Assembly (NCBI RefSeq): GCF_000380645.1
Contig: NZ_AQXZ01000017.1
Location: 248,001 to 312,000, forward strand
Direction of reading: 5' to 3'
Length of the DNA stretch: 64,000 bases
DNA from: Smaragdicoccus niigatensis DSM 44881 = NBRC 103563
GTDB lineage: Bacteria > Actinomycetota > Actinomycetes > Mycobacteriales > Mycobacteriaceae
The notes under the pieces are model-generated. The model was given only the letters and a program-made list of their open reading frames with translations. It ran no database searches and was not told the DNA's origin. The position numbers were made by a program, and so were the translations under genes. Position 1 is the stretch's first letter. Each line of letters opens with the position of its first letter. Shown piece after piece: positions 48,805 through 58,990 of this stretch.

Positions 48805-49695
48805 GTGGACAAAGTAGTCCCTCAATCACGTCCGATCTTCGCTTCCGTCGAAGACGCGGTCGCCAAGCTCGGTGCGACTGGCTATCTGGTGAACACCGCG
48901 ACCGCGACGGCGGTGTTCCTCGCGGATCGGCTGGGTAAGCCGCTGCTCATCGAGGGGCCGGCCGGCGTCGGCAAGACTGAGCTGGCCAAGGCCGTCGCCG
49001 AAGTGGCGAAAGCAGAACTCGTTCGCCTGCAGTGCTACGAGGGCGTCGACGAATCGCGTGCGCTCTATGAGTGGAACCACGCGAAGCAGATCCTGCGTAT
49101 CCAGACCGCCGCGGCGTCAGGTGGTACGTCGTGGGATGAGGCGAAGTCCAACGTCTTTGCCGAGGAGTTCTTGCTGAGCCGCCCGCTGCTCACCGCGATC
49201 CGGCGCGAAGACCCCACGGTTCTGCTCATCGACGAAGTCGACAAGGCCGACGTCGAGATCGAAGGCCTCCTGCTGGAGGTCTTGAGCGATTTCTCCGTGA
49301 CCGTCCCTGAGCTCGGCACGATGCACGCGGTGCGCAAGCCCTTCGTCGTTTTGACGTCGAACGCGACGCGCGAGCTGTCCGAAGCGCTCAAGCGGCGCTG
49401 TCTCTTCCTGCACATCGACTTCCCGGACCCCGACCTCGAACTGCGGATTCTCAACCACAAGGTCCCGGAGCTCTCGGAGGAAGTCGCTGAGCACCTCGTG
49501 CGCGTGATCGGCGTGCTGCGCGGGATGCAGCTCAAGAAGCTGCCGTCGGTCTCCGAAACCATCGACTGGGGTCGCACGCTGCTCGCGCTCGGGATGAACA
49601 CGCTGTCCGACGCTGCCGTGAAGTCGACGCTCGGCGTGGTGCTCAAGCATCGCAGCGATCAAGACATCGCTGCCCGAGAGCTGAAGCTCAACTGA
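48805..49695 (+). CDS. MoxR-type AAA+ ATPase
   Basis: 296 residues: Walker A GPAGVGKTE (about 51-59), Walker B VLLIDEVDK, sensor segment VVLTSNATRELSEALKRR. MoxR ATPases act as chaperones with a VWA-domain partner, and the next gene encodes exactly that, with its ATG overlapping this stop (TGATG). GTG start with AGGAGAAAC just upstream. In mycobacteria the same pair follows proA. Confidence 0.93.
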   Translation: MDKVVPQSRPIFASVEDAVAKLGATGYLVNTATATAVFLADRLGKPLLIEGPAGVGKTELAKAVAEVAKAELVRLQCYEGVDESRALYEWNHAKQILRIQTAAASGGTSWDEAKSNVFAEEFLLSRPLLTAIRREDPTVLLIDEVDKADVEIEGLLLEVLSDFSVTVPELGTMHAVRKPFVVLTSNATRELSEALKRRCLFLHIDFPDPDLELRILNHKVPELSEEVAEHLVRVIGVLRGMQLKKLPSVSETIDWGRTLLALGMNTLSDAAVKSTLGVVLKHRSDQDIAARELKLN

Positions 49696-51101
49696 TGTTG
49701 ACCGAACGGGCCGGCCTTCCCGGGCAGCTGATCTCGTTCGTCACCGAACTGCGGACCCGCAACGTGAACGTCGGGACGGGCGAGACGGTCGATGCCGGCC
49801 GCGTGCTGTCGGTGCTCGATCTCTCCGATCGTGAAGTGGTCCGCGAGGGCTTGGCGTGTGCCTTGATTCGCCGCCCGATGGACCGCCCGGTGTTCGACGC
49901 GCTCTTCGATCTCTGGTTTCCGCCAGCGGTCGGGCAGCGGTCGAGCGACGTCGAGATGGATCTGCCCGAAGGCGACGACCGCATGGAGGAGATTCGCGAC
50001 CTCATCGCGGACTACCTCGTCAAGGATTCGCCCGAGATCGATCCGCTGATCAGTGAACTGGTCGGCGAATTCGGCGAATACCAAAGCGGCTCAGGTGGTT
50101 CCGGACCGAATGGAAGTGGTGGAAAGTCGTATTCGGCGTACCAGACCATGCAGGCGATCTCGGCCGATCAGTTGCTCTCGAAGCTCATTGACGGGTTGTC
50201 CCGCCCGGGCGATGCCTCCGCGGAGTTCGGCAACGCGTTAGCCGGGCGCGCGGCGCAGGCGATGGTGGCGAACTTCCGGAAGAAGGTCGAGGAAGAGGCT
50301 CGGCGTCGGGTCGCGGAGGTCAAGGGCCGCGATCGCGTCGCGAAGTATTCAGTGCCGAAAAAACTCGATGAAGTGGTGTTCCTCAACGCCAGCGAGGCCG
50401 AACTTCAACAGTTGCAGAGCAGCGTGTCTTCACTCGGACGACTGCTGGCCGCACGGCTGGCGATGCGTCGTCGCCGGGGTGCCCGCGGCACGATCGACCT
50501 GCGCCACACGCTGCGGAAATCGCTGTCGACCGGTGGCGTCCCCATCGACCTGGTTCGTAAGAAGCCCCGGATTTCGCGTCCCGAGCTGGTAATTCTGTGC
50601 GATGTCTCCGGGTCGGTCGCCGGTTTCAGCCAGTTCACGATGCACCTTGTCGGATCGCTGAGCCGTCAGTTCTCCAAGGTGCGGATCTTTGCGTTCGTCG
50701 ACGCGATCGACGAGGTCACCGAGCTGTTCACCGCCGACCACGCACCGAGCGAAACCCTCACGCGGATGATGGACGAGCACGACGTCGTGGCCTGGGGAAA
50801 CTCGGACTACGGCGAGGTTCTCAAGCAGTTCCGGCGCAAGTTCCCGGACGCCGTGACCGCGCGCAGTTCGCTCATGATTCTGGGTGACGCTCGCACGAAC
50901 TATCGCAATCCCGAGCTCGACACCCTGCGCGAAATGGTGGCGGTCGCCAAGCATGCGTACTGGCTCAACCCCGAGAACCGCGACTGGTGGGGGCAGGGCG
51001 ACTCGGCCGCGCTCGAGTACGAGAAGGTCATCGAGATGTACGAATGCAAGTCCGTGAAGCAGCTCACGGCGTTCGTCGGTGATCTTCTGCCTGCTCGGTG
51101 A
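49695..51101 (+). CDS. VWA domain-containing CoxE-like protein
   Basis: 468 residues. N-terminal helical region, a Gly/Ser-rich linker (about 135-150), then a C-terminal von Willebrand A domain with the metal-binding DxSxS motif ([14 protein letters not shown]). CoxE-like proteins pair with MoxR ATPases to insert or remodel metal cofactors or complexes; the client here is not evident. Translationally coupled to the ATPase gene. Confidence 0.9.
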   Translation: MLTERAGLPGQLISFVTELRTRNVNVGTGETVDAGRVLSVLDLSDREVVREGLACALIRRPMDRPVFDALFDLWFPPAVGQRSSDVEMDLPEGDDRMEEIRDLIADYLVKDSPEIDPLISELVGEFGEYQSGSGGSGPNGSGGKSYSAYQTMQAISADQLLSKLIDGLSRPGDASAEFGNALAGRAAQAMVANFRKKVEEEARRRVAEVKGRDRVAKYSVPKKLDEVVFLNASEAELQQLQSSVSSLGRLLAARLAMRRRRGARGTIDLRHTLRKSLSTGGVPIDLVRKKPRISRPELVILCDVSGSVAGFSQFTMHLVGSLSRQFSKVRIFAFVDAIDEVTELFTADHAPSETLTRMMDEHDVVAWGNSDYGEVLKQFRRKFPDAVTARSSLMILGDARTNYRNPELDTLREMVAVAKHAYWLNPENRDWWGQGDSAALEYEKVIEMYECKSVKQLTAFVGDLLPAR

Positions 51102-51126
51102 TGTTCGTTCGTTAGGCTCCTTGCTC

Positions 51127-51738
51127 ATGCGGATTGGCGTGATGGGCGGGACCTTCGATCCCATCCACAATGGGCACCTGGTCGCGGCCAGCGAGGTCGC
51201 GAACCGGTTCGAACTCGACGAAGTGATTTTCGTGCCGACCGGGCAGCCGTGGCAGAAGGCCGATCGGCACGTGAGTTCCGGCGAGGACCGCTATCTCATG
51301 ACCGTCATCGCGACCGCGTCCAACCCGCGATTCTCGGTGAGCCGAGTCGACGTCGATCGTGGCAAGCAGACCTACACCGTGGATACCCTGCGGGATCTCC
51401 GCGATACGCATCCGAAGGCTGAGCTGTACTTCATCACCGGGGCCGATGCGCTGGCCAACATCCTGTCGTGGCAGAACTGGCAGGACATGTTCGACCTCGC
51501 GAAATTCGTCGGCGTCACGCGCCCGGGATACGAATTGAGCATCGACCATCTCGCCGCGCACCTGGAATCCCTGCCTGAGGGCGCTCTCACATTGATAGAG
51601 GTACCGGCTCTCGCGATATCGTCAAGTGACTGTCGAGTGCGCGTGAGCGAAAAGCGGCCTGTTTGGTACCTCGTGCCGGACGGTGTGGTTCAGTACATCG
51701 CCAAACGCCGGTTGTATCGCCGCCACGACCGACGGTGA
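51127..51738 (+). CDS. nadD: nicotinate-nucleotide adenylyltransferase
   Basis: Joins nicotinate mononucleotide to AMP in NAD synthesis. 203 residues with [15 protein letters not shown] (HxGH nucleotide site) and the late [23 protein letters not shown] 51127 gives the normal N-terminus; TAGGCT eight bases upstream may be a -10 element, and no Shine-Dalgarno is seen. rsfS follows. Confidence 0.96.
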   Translation: MRIGVMGGTFDPIHNGHLVAASEVANRFELDEVIFVPTGQPWQKADRHVSSGEDRYLMTVIATASNPRFSVSRVDVDRGKQTYTVDTLRDLRDTHPKAELYFITGADALANILSWQNWQDMFDLAKFVGVTRPGYELSIDHLAAHLESLPEGALTLIEVPALAISSSDCRVRVSEKRPVWYLVPDGVVQYIAKRRLYRRHDRR

Positions 51739-51773
51739 CTACACACGAAAGCCCTGAGGGAAGGTAACACCAC

Positions 51774-52136
51774 GTGACTGCCACGGAAGCCGCGATCGAA
51801 GTCGCCCGAATCGCTGCGCGCGCTGCGGACGAGAAGATCGCGACCGACGTCACGATCCTCGACGTTTCCCAGCATCTGGTCATCACCGACTGCTTCGTCA
51901 TCGCGTCGGCGCCGAACGAGCGCCACGTCAACGCGATTGTCGACTTCGTCGAGGAGAAGCTGCGCGAGGCCGGCGTCAAGCCAGTGCGTCGCGAAGGGGA
52001 GCGCGACGGTCGGTGGGTCCTTCTCGACTATGTCGACGTCGTCGTTCACGTCCTCCACGGCGAGGAACGCGGTTACTACGCCCTCGAGCGCCTGTGGAAG
52101 GACTGCCCGGTTATCTCATGGAACGGCGACGAGTGA
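51774..52136 (+). CDS. rsfS: ribosome silencing factor
   Basis: Binds L14 on the 50S subunit and blocks subunit joining under starvation. 120 residues with the hallmark DVTILDVSQHLVITDCFVIAS and DYVDVVVHVLHGEERGYYALE. GTG start with GGGAAGG upstream. Its stop overlaps the GTG of the phosphatase gene. Confidence 0.96.
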   Translation: MTATEAAIEVARIAARAADEKIATDVTILDVSQHLVITDCFVIASAPNERHVNAIVDFVEEKLREAGVKPVRREGERDGRWVLLDYVDVVVHVLHGEERGYYALERLWKDCPVISWNGDE

Positions 52137-52777
52137 CGGCTGGGACGGACGTCCGTCGGCTCATTCTTCTCCGGCACGGGCAGACCGAATGGAATGCCGA
52201 TGACCGGATGCAGGGGCAGATCGACACTCATCTGACGCCTCTCGGCCGCGCTCAGGCGGTCGAAGCCGCCCGCGTGATCGCCATGATGAACCCGTCGATC
52301 ATCGTGTCGTCGGACCTGCTGCGGGCGTTCGACACGGCCACCCAGATCGGACACCTCACGGGTTTGGAAGTGCTGACCGACAAGCGCCTGCGCGAGACGC
52401 AACTCGGTGATTGGCAGGGACTCAGCCACTCTGAGGTCGACGCGCAATTCCCGGGCGCTCGCTTGGCGTGGCGTGCGGACCCGACGATGGCGCCTCCCGG
52501 CGGCGAGAGTCGCGTTGAGGTCGCACATCGGTCGGTGCCGGTCATCGAGGAATTGCTGGCGACGCATCCCGAATGGGCGTCGGGTCCGGTGGTCTGCGTT
52601 GCACACGGCGGGTTGATCGCGGCCCTCACCGCTGCGCTGCTTAATCTCCCGGTCCCGAACTGGGCAGTTTTCGGTGGACTTGGAAACGCCAGCTGGGTGC
52701 AGTTGAGTCGCCGCGGTCACCATTGGCGTCTCGATGTGTGGAACGCATCGGCACGGGTGGCGTCCGATGTCCTCTAG
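52133..52777 (+). CDS. gpgP: histidine phosphatase, glucosyl-3-phosphoglycerate phosphatase
   Basis: 214-residue member of the phosphoglycerate-mutase-like superfamily with the catalytic RHG in [15 protein letters not shown]. The gene between rsfS and octT in M. tuberculosis (Rv2419c, recalled) encodes GpgP, which dephosphorylates glucosyl-3-phosphoglycerate on the way to methylglucose lipopolysaccharide; the identical context supports the same role. GTG 52133 overlaps the rsfS stop; ATG 52118 is a possible earlier start. Confidence 0.85.
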   Translation: MTAGTDVRRLILLRHGQTEWNADDRMQGQIDTHLTPLGRAQAVEAARVIAMMNPSIIVSSDLLRAFDTATQIGHLTGLEVLTDKRLRETQLGDWQGLSHSEVDAQFPGARLAWRADPTMAPPGGESRVEVAHRSVPVIEELLATHPEWASGPVVCVAHGGLIAALTAALLNLPVPNWAVFGGLGNASWVQLSRRGHHWRLDVWNASARVASDVL

Positions 52778-53489
52778 GGGAAAACTCCTGGTCCTGGCCG
52801 ACTCGTTGGCCTACTACGGCCCGAAGGGCGGTCTGCCCGCCGACGACCCTCGAATCTGGCCGAATCTCGTTGGGCGCGAATTCGACTGGGATGTCGAGTT
52901 GATCGCCCGGATTGGCTGGACCTGCCGGGACGCGTACTGGGCGCTGGTCCAGGACCCGCGTGTCTGGGCTGCGGTTCCGCATGCGTCCGCAGTTGTGATC
53001 GCTACCGGAGGCATGGACACACTCCCGTCGCCGCTTCCGACGGCCTTGCGGGAGCAGATCCGGTATGTCCGGCCGGCCGCGTTGCGCCGCCGCGTTCGTG
53101 ATGCGTACGGCTGGCTGCAGCCACGGTTGTCACCTCTCGGCTGGCCGGTGGCGCTTCCACCCCACGTGAGCGTTGACTACCTCGAACAGATTCGCGCAGC
53201 GCTGTCGGCGCTGCGCCCCGAGCTGCCGATCATCGCAACGTTGCCCGCGGTGCACCAGTGCGCTGCCTACGCCAACGTTCACGTCGGCCGCGAGCCCGCC
53301 GTCCGCCGGACCACAGAATGGGCGACCGCACATGATCTTCCGCTGGTTGACCTGAAGCCCCCGGTCGACGGTCACGTCGGCGGGCCAGACGCGAACCCCG
53401 ATGGAATCCACTGGGGCTGGCAGGGCCATGAGAACGTCGCCCAGGCGATGATCAAGGCGATCTCGGCAGTTGAGACAGCCGCATTATGA
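52767..53489 (+). CDS. octT: diglucosylglycerate octanoyltransferase, SGNH-like
   Basis: 240 residues of the SGNH hydrolase-like fold: N-terminal [11 protein letters not shown] with the nucleophile Ser and C-terminal [10 protein letters not shown] with the catalytic Asp-x-x-His. In mycobacteria the gene at this place (Rv2418c, recalled) encodes OctT, which adds octanoate to diglucosylglycerate, an early intermediate of methylglucose lipopolysaccharides. It overlaps gpgP by 11 bases and degV by 4. Confidence 0.85.
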   Translation: MSSRGKLLVLADSLAYYGPKGGLPADDPRIWPNLVGREFDWDVELIARIGWTCRDAYWALVQDPRVWAAVPHASAVVIATGGMDTLPSPLPTALREQIRYVRPAALRRRVRDAYGWLQPRLSPLGWPVALPPHVSVDYLEQIRAALSALRPELPIIATLPAVHQCAAYANVHVGREPAVRRTTEWATAHDLPLVDLKPPVDGHVGGPDANPDGIHWGWQGHENVAQAMIKAISAVETAAL

Positions 53490-54319
53490 CGGTCGTCGTG
53501 GTGACGGATACGTCGGCGAACATCGATCCGCTGGAAGCTGAACAGCTCGGCCTCATCATCGTTCCGCTCCATGTGGTCGTCGATGGCGAGGAGTTGCGGG
53601 AAGACGTCGACGAGGTGCCGGACGACATCGCCACGCGCCAAGCCACGACCGCTGCGGCTTCCCCTGGGGAGCTCCAAGTTGCTTATCGGCGGGCGCTAGC
53701 GGCCAGCGAGGGCAGCGGTGTCGTCGGGATTCATATCTCGAGCGGACTGTCGGCGACGTACATCGCTGCCAAACAGGTCGCAGGGCAATTCGACGGTCAG
53801 GTTCGCGTGGTGGATTCGAAGACCGCAGGCCTCGCGGTCGGGTTCGCGGCTCTCGCCGCGGCACGAGCGGCACAAGCCGGAGCCGACCTCGATGAAGTGC
53901 GAAAGATCGCGCTGACGACCGCCGAGCGGTCCAAGGCGACCTTCATGGTCGACCGTCTTGACCACCTTCGTCGCGGTGGTCGGATCGGCCCGATCACGTC
54001 GTTCGTCGGCAACGCGCTGTCGATGAAACCGGTGCTCGAGGTCCACAACGGCAAGCTTTTCCTGGCTCACAAGGTGCGGACGCAGTCGAAGGCGTTGGCG
54101 AAGCTCATCGACATGACAGTCGAGGCCTGCCCGCACGGTGCGTTGGATATCGGTGTGCAGCACGTGGATTCGCCCGGTCAAGCGGCCGACTTGGCGACCA
54201 CGCTGGCGGAGCGGCTGGACTCGGAACGCGTGCGTATCGCGCACTTCGGCCCGAGCCTCGCAATTCATCTCGGACCTGGAGCGGTCGCGGTGATCGTGGT
54301 GCCGAAGGTCGCCGAGTAG
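53486..54319 (+). CDS. DegV family fatty-acid-binding protein
   Basis: 277 residues with the DegV pattern: N-terminal [43 protein letters not shown] and [16 protein letters not shown]. DegV-like proteins bind fatty acids and, in Firmicutes, present them to a fatty acid kinase. No such kinase is near. ATGA overlap with octT places it in the gpgP-octT operon, which also uses an octanoyl group. Confidence 0.92.
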   Translation: MTVVVVTDTSANIDPLEAEQLGLIIVPLHVVVDGEELREDVDEVPDDIATRQATTAAASPGELQVAYRRALAASEGSGVVGIHISSGLSATYIAAKQVAGQFDGQVRVVDSKTAGLAVGFAALAAARAAQAGADLDEVRKIALTTAERSKATFMVDRLDHLRRGGRIGPITSFVGNALSMKPVLEVHNGKLFLAHKVRTQSKALAKLIDMTVEACPHGALDIGVQHVDSPGQAADLATTLAERLDSERVRIAHFGPSLAIHLGPGAVAVIVVPKVAE

Positions 54320-54414
54320 GAGTCTTTACCCGGTCTCGGGCTATCCACAGGTAGCCCTGCGTCCGCGCCTTTGCGGCGCCCGCCGGACCGACGCCGTCGA
54401 TAGCGTCCCGTCTT

Positions 54415-55209
54415 GTGACGACGACAGAGGACCGCGAACTCACCCGGCGCCGGCTCCGTGCGCTGACTGCATCATCGCCGGCCGACGCATCCCCGGCCGC
54501 GGCCTCGCCGGCCGACCCAGACGAGGGTCGTGTTCCGGACTGGCTTGAGGCTGAGCCGGAGGAGTCGCCGTCGAAGCGTTGGCTGCCGGAGCGACTGCGC
54601 ACGGCGCGACTCGATCCCGGGCGCCGCGGGACGCTCGCGCTGGCCGGCCTCGGCGCGGTGATCGCGATCGTGGCCGCAGCTCTCGTCCTGCGGCAACCAC
54701 CCGAGCGCGGCCCGGTGCCCGCGGTCATGCCGGTCTCCGCTGCGACCGCGTCGAGCACGGTGGTGCCCACGGACATCGTCGTCAGTGTCGTTGGGTTAGT
54801 GCTCGATCCTGGGCTGGTGAAGCTCAAGCCCGGCGCGCGCGTCGCCGACGCCATCGAGGCTGCGGGCGGGTCCGCGCGAGGTGCTGACCTCGTCGCGCTC
54901 AATCTTGCGCAGCGCCTGAACGACGGCGATCAGGTTGTGGTCGGGTCGGCGTCCGGCGGCAGCAATCCCAGCGCCGTGCTGTCTGCGGGCGGATCGTCGG
55001 GTCCCGGCGGTCAGGGCGCGAAGGTCAACCTCAACACTGCGACGGAGGCCGAACTCGACGGTCTGCCGGGTGTGGGTCCGGTGACCGCGGCGTCGATTGT
55101 CGAGTACCGCAAGAAGAACGGCCGCTTCGATTCGGTCGATCAGTTGGCCCAGATTGAAGGCATCGGCCCGAGTCGGCTGAGCAAACTACGGGATCTCGTG
55201 ACGGTATGA
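54415..55209 (+). CDS. comEA: ComEA-like helix-hairpin-helix DNA-binding protein
   Basis: 264 residues: a disordered N-terminal cytoplasmic region, one membrane span (about 75-97), an SLBB domain (about 120-180, VGLVLDPGLVKLKPGARVADAIEAAG) and a C-terminal double helix-hairpin-helix (about 205-264, VNLNTATEAELDGLPGVGP). In naturally competent bacteria ComEA binds incoming DNA outside the membrane; competence in Mycobacteriales is unproven. GTG start; ATGA overlap with comEC. Confidence 0.9.
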   Translation: MTTTEDRELTRRRLRALTASSPADASPAAASPADPDEGRVPDWLEAEPEESPSKRWLPERLRTARLDPGRRGTLALAGLGAVIAIVAAALVLRQPPERGPVPAVMPVSAATASSTVVPTDIVVSVVGLVLDPGLVKLKPGARVADAIEAAGGSARGADLVALNLAQRLNDGDQVVVGSASGGSNPSAVLSAGGSSGPGGQGAKVNLNTATEAELDGLPGVGPVTAASIVEYRKKNGRFDSVDQLAQIEGIGPSRLSKLRDLVTV

Positions 55210-56684
55210 CCCAGGTCTTTGATGGCCGGCTGGTGTTTCCGGCGTTGGCGTCGTGGCTGGTGGCCGTGGCGGTGATTGCGTGCGGTTGGCGAATCGGGAT
55301 GATTTGTGCGGCAGTGGGATTGGGTGTCGTTGCGGTGGGCATGCTGTTCTCGAGGGCCCGCGAAGCGATTCTTGCAACGATTGTTCTGGCGTTTGCGGTC
55401 GCCGTTTCCGTCGCCTGGCGCGAGGCCGCGGTGTCGACGCATTGGCTCCGGATGACGGAGCCGGGATCGGATGTCGAAGTCGTCGTCGAGGTTCGTGACG
55501 ACCCGAAGCTGTCGGGTGGCACCGTCACCGTCGCTGCCAATGTGGGGTCGGTGGCTGTCCGCATTATGGCGGCGGGTCGAACGTGGCGGGACGTGATGCC
55601 GGGGGAGACGGTTCTCGTGCGCGGGACGGTGGCCAAGCCCACGCGCAGGGATCTCACCGCGGGGACGATCCGGGCGAGCGGGGCACCACAGCTGATTCGC
55701 GAGGCCCCCTGGTACCAGCGTCTGGCGGGGCACATTCGGGAGCGGTTCGCGGTCGCGGCCTCGGATGCGCTGCCGGCGGACGCCGCCGGGTTGCTTCCTG
55801 CGTTGGTCGTGGGGGACATGTCTCACGCACCCGGAGACGTCGTCGACGACATGAAAGCAGCCGGACTGTCGCATCTGACGAGCGTCAGCGGGGCGAACTT
55901 CGCGATCCTGTTGACCGCAGTGTTGGCCCTGGCACGCGCGGTCGCCGTCGGCCCGAAGTCGACCGCGGTGTTGTGCGTGGTTGTGCTCGGGTTCTTCGTA
56001 GTTCTGGCGCGCCCGTCGCCGAGTGTGGTGCGCGCCGCTGCCATGGGTTCGATCGGAGTGCTGGCGCTGGTCATCGGCCGGTCCAAGCAGGCATTGCCCG
56101 CGCTCGGCGCGGCGATCATCGTACTGATCGCGATGGATCCCGCTCTCGCCGTCTCGGCTGGCTTTCTGTTGTCGGTGGTGGCCACCGCGGGTCTGATCCT
56201 CGTTGCGCCGGGGTGGAGCGAGTCGCTCCGGGAAAGGGGAGTGCCGCGGTTCATCGCCGAGACCGTGGCGGTCGCATCGAGTGCCTACGTCGTCACGCTG
56301 CCGGTCATTGTCGGCCTGACGGGGACGGTGTCGGTCGTCAGCGTCGTTGCGAATGTCCTGGTAGCGGCGGTCGTCGCGCCGGTGACGATCCTCGGTGCGG
56401 CGGGCGCGGTTCTCGCGGTCGGGTGGGAGCCGTTGGCGGTGCTGGTGATCCGACTGACCGGCCCGCCGCTGTGGTGGCTCCTGAGCGTCGCACGGTGGGC
56501 GGCGGGAGTGTCGTGGGCGTCGTTTCCCGTCCACGACGGTGTTTTCGCCGCAGTGTCGGCCGCCATTGCTGTTGCGCTGGCGCTCCTGGCGATGCGGATA
56601 CCTGTTGTTCGGAAGGTGGCATTCGTGTCGGTACTGGGTTGCCTTGCAGGTCTGTCGGTGGCGCATGCGACGATCGAACAGTGA
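55206..56684 (+). CDS. comEC: ComEC/Rec2 family DNA-uptake channel, without the metallo-lactamase domain
   Basis: 492 residues with an N-terminal pair of membrane segments, an extracytoplasmic OB-like domain (about 90-165) and the competence domain of eight or more membrane segments that starts near ALVVGDMSHAP and contains LSHLTSVSGANFAIL. The C-terminal metallo-beta-lactamase domain of Bacillus-type ComEC is absent, making the protein about 250 residues shorter. Coupled by ATGA to comEA upstream and by GTGA to holA. Confidence 0.92.
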   Translation: MTQVFDGRLVFPALASWLVAVAVIACGWRIGMICAAVGLGVVAVGMLFSRAREAILATIVLAFAVAVSVAWREAAVSTHWLRMTEPGSDVEVVVEVRDDPKLSGGTVTVAANVGSVAVRIMAAGRTWRDVMPGETVLVRGTVAKPTRRDLTAGTIRASGAPQLIREAPWYQRLAGHIRERFAVAASDALPADAAGLLPALVVGDMSHAPGDVVDDMKAAGLSHLTSVSGANFAILLTAVLALARAVAVGPKSTAVLCVVVLGFFVVLARPSPSVVRAAAMGSIGVLALVIGRSKQALPALGAAIIVLIAMDPALAVSAGFLLSVVATAGLILVAPGWSESLRERGVPRFIAETVAVASSAYVVTLPVIVGLTGTVSVVSVVANVLVAAVVAPVTILGAAGAVLAVGWEPLAVLVIRLTGPPLWWLLSVARWAAGVSWASFPVHDGVFAAVSAAIAVALALLAMRIPVVRKVAFVSVLGCLAGLSVAHATIEQ

Positions 56685-57634
56685 GTGACTCCCCGCAGGT
56701 TCATCTCGTCCTTGGTGATGAGGACTTGTTCGTCGAGCGCGCGGTGAGCAGCGTCGTGGCCCAGGCCCGTGCCGGGCAGCCTGATATGCCGGTCGATCGT
56801 GTTCGGGCGGGCGATGTCACCCCAGCTGAACTGGCCGAACTGCTCAGCCCGTCCCTGTTCGCGGATTCTCGCGTCGTCATTCTCGACGACGCCGACGAGG
56901 CCGGCAAAGAGGCCGTGGCCGCGATCGAAGAGGTCGTCGCGGACGTTCCAGAAGGCATCTCGCTCGTCATTGTCCACAGCGGGGGCGGCCGCGCGAAGTC
57001 GATGGTCGGGACGTTGCAGAAGGCCGGCGCGCAGACCTACGACTGCAAGAAGCTCAAGTGGTCCAACGAGTTCGAGGGATTTGTCCGCAACGAATTCCGC
57101 AACCACCGCGTGCGGGTGACCAACGAAATCGCGGCGGCGATCGTCGACGGCGTCGGTACCAACGTCCGCGAACTCGCGGCGGCGGTCTCGCAGCTGCTAT
57201 CGGACACGGGCGGCAAGGTCGACGTCGCTGCGGTCCGGAAGTACTACCAGGGCAGCGCTGAGGTCAAGGGATACGACATTGCCGACCGGGTCGTCGAAGG
57301 AAACCTGAAGGCCGCGCTCGAAGGGCTGCGGTGGGCGATGTACAAGGGCACGCCGCACGTTGTTCTCGCCGACGCGATCGGCGAGGCGATGCACCGTCTC
57401 GCGCGCACGCACGCTGCTGGCCGGGTGAGCGCCATGAGCCTGGCGTCGACGATCGGCGCGCCTCCGAAGGCGGTCGAACGACTTCAGAACGAAGCTCGGT
57501 ATTGGAAGTCGAGCTCGATCGCTGAGGCGCTCAAGCTCGCGGCGAAACTCAACGGCGACGTCAAGGGCGGGGCGTACGACTCCGGCTATGCGCTCGAATC
57601 GGCGGTGCGAAAGATCGTGGCGCTGCGTTCGTGA
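56681..57634 (+). CDS. holA: DNA polymerase III subunit delta
   Basis: Clamp-loader subunit that opens the sliding clamp. 317 residues starting MSDSPQVHLVLGDEDLFVERAV, with the AAA-like collar domains and no functional Walker A, as usual for delta. GTG 56681 overlaps the comEC stop. A holA gene next to comEC is the usual order. Confidence 0.95.
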   Translation: MSDSPQVHLVLGDEDLFVERAVSSVVAQARAGQPDMPVDRVRAGDVTPAELAELLSPSLFADSRVVILDDADEAGKEAVAAIEEVVADVPEGISLVIVHSGGGRAKSMVGTLQKAGAQTYDCKKLKWSNEFEGFVRNEFRNHRVRVTNEIAAAIVDGVGTNVRELAAAVSQLLSDTGGKVDVAAVRKYYQGSAEVKGYDIADRVVEGNLKAALEGLRWAMYKGTPHVVLADAIGEAMHRLARTHAAGRVSAMSLASTIGAPPKAVERLQNEARYWKSSSIAEALKLAAKLNGDVKGGAYDSGYALESAVRKIVALRS

Positions 57635-57820
57635 GGTCGTCAGTCAGGCTTGATCGGTAGATCGGGGCAGAGGGTCGTGTACGGGATGTCAGGGGAGACC
57701 CATTCTTTCCACTGCTGGTGCGATGGGTTGGTCCGTCAGAATTTCGCCAGCTTCGGCCGCAGCCGGGGTGACCGCAGCGAGCGCGTTGTCGAGTCCGGCC
57801 CGGATCTCTACATTCTGCTG

Positions 57821-58267
57821 TTAGCTGCGCGGGGGTTCTAGATCGTTGACGACCTTGCGGAAGACGTCGGCAATGGCCGTGACCTGAGCGACCGTGGCGT
57901 GGCGCGTGAAATGGTCGCGAACTCCTCTGGCGTGCGTGCGCCACGCGGCCTCAAGAGTTGCGAACCCCTCATCGGTGAGAACGACCAAGGTGGCGCGTCG
58001 ATTGTTGGGATCGACTTCACGTCTGGCGAAGCCGCTGCGCTCGAGGTTGTCGACGATTCGGGTTAGCCCGCTCGTGCTGTAAACAAGGGCTTCGGCGAGG
58101 TCCTTCATGTGGAGGCGCCGTTCGGGCGCTTCCGACAGCTGCACGAGCGCGTCATAGGTGAGCAGATTCAACCCGTGTTCGGTGCGTAGATCACCGTCGA
58201 GCTTACGTTCGAGCAGCGCGTGAGCGCGCAGCCACTGACGCCACGCGACCTCATGTTTCCGAGGCAT
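57821..58267 (-). CDS. MarR family transcriptional regulator
   Basis: 148 residues with the winged helix of MarR proteins: LNLLTYDALVQLSEAPERRLHMKDLAEALVYSTSGLTR and the wing REVDPNNRRATLVVLTDEG. ATG 58267 is preferred because GAAGAAG lies 8 bases before it; GTG 58288 would add 7 residues. Divergent from an NTF2-like gene, about 100 bp apart; control of that gene and of the MDR reductase beyond is likely. The same frame stays open for about 44 codons past the stop. Confidence 0.9.
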   Translation of the reverse strand: MPRKHEVAWRQWLRAHALLERKLDGDLRTEHGLNLLTYDALVQLSEAPERRLHMKDLAEALVYSTSGLTRIVDNLERSGFARREVDPNNRRATLVVLTDEGFATLEAAWRTHARGVRDHFTRHATVAQVTAIADVFRKVVNDLEPPRS

Positions 58268-58368
58268 CGTCAAATCTTCTTCGGCCACCCGGAAATACTA
58301 GCGCGAGGACAGTTGTTATAGATATAGTCCGCATAGGGATAATCCGCACACGAACAATGGGAGCGAAG

Positions 58369-58761
58369 ATGAGCAGCAGTGATGTGGCAAAGATCCGCGA
58401 GGTCCTCGACCGGTACGCGACGTCGTTGAACGACTCCGACGCTGAGGTGGCGGTCGCTCAGTACGCGGCAGACGGCGTGTTCTACCCGTACAACCTGCCG
58501 ACCGCGACGGGAACCGGCGAGCTGTTGGCTGCCTACCGACAGATCTTCAACACGATCAAGCTCAACGTCGCGTTCACCGTGCACGAGGTCGTCGTCAACG
58601 GCGACCTGGCGTTCGCCACGACCGACTCCAAAGGTCAGGTGAGTGTTCTCGAACCGGGCATCACGGTGGATGAGGCGAACCGCGAGGTCTTCGTGTTCAC
58701 CCGCGGCGGTGGCGAGTGGAAGATCGCCCGCTACATGTTCAACAAGTCAGAGGCCGCCTGA
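58369..58761 (+). CDS. SgcJ/EcaC-type NTF2-like protein
   Basis: 130 residues: helix VAKIREVLDRYATSLNDSDAEVAVAQYAADGVFYPYNLP, then the sheet with AFTVHEVVVNGDLAFATTDS and the ending GGEWKIARYMFNKSE. This is the small NTF2-like group often linked to oxidative or electrophile stress; enzymatic role unproven. ATG 58369 has GGGAG five bases upstream; ATG 58357 is an alternative. Divergent from marR. Confidence 0.85.
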   Translation: MSSSDVAKIREVLDRYATSLNDSDAEVAVAQYAADGVFYPYNLPTATGTGELLAAYRQIFNTIKLNVAFTVHEVVVNGDLAFATTDSKGQVSVLEPGITVDEANREVFVFTRGGGEWKIARYMFNKSEAA

Positions 58762-58990
58762 CCCTCGACGTCAGGTGCGGGGCCGGTTGCCACGCCCACC
58801 GATAGTGCTGGCGAGCCAACGACCGTGACAGCGCAGCGGGCTGATGGCAGCACGATCGACCTGGAGATGTCATTGTCAGTGCTACGTGCTTCTGATGGGA
58901 CGTCGCAGGTGCGCTTGCCGCGATCCGTACGGCCGGGCACCATCGCCCACTGATCTCCTACGAACCCACCGACACCGAAGGACACGCCTG

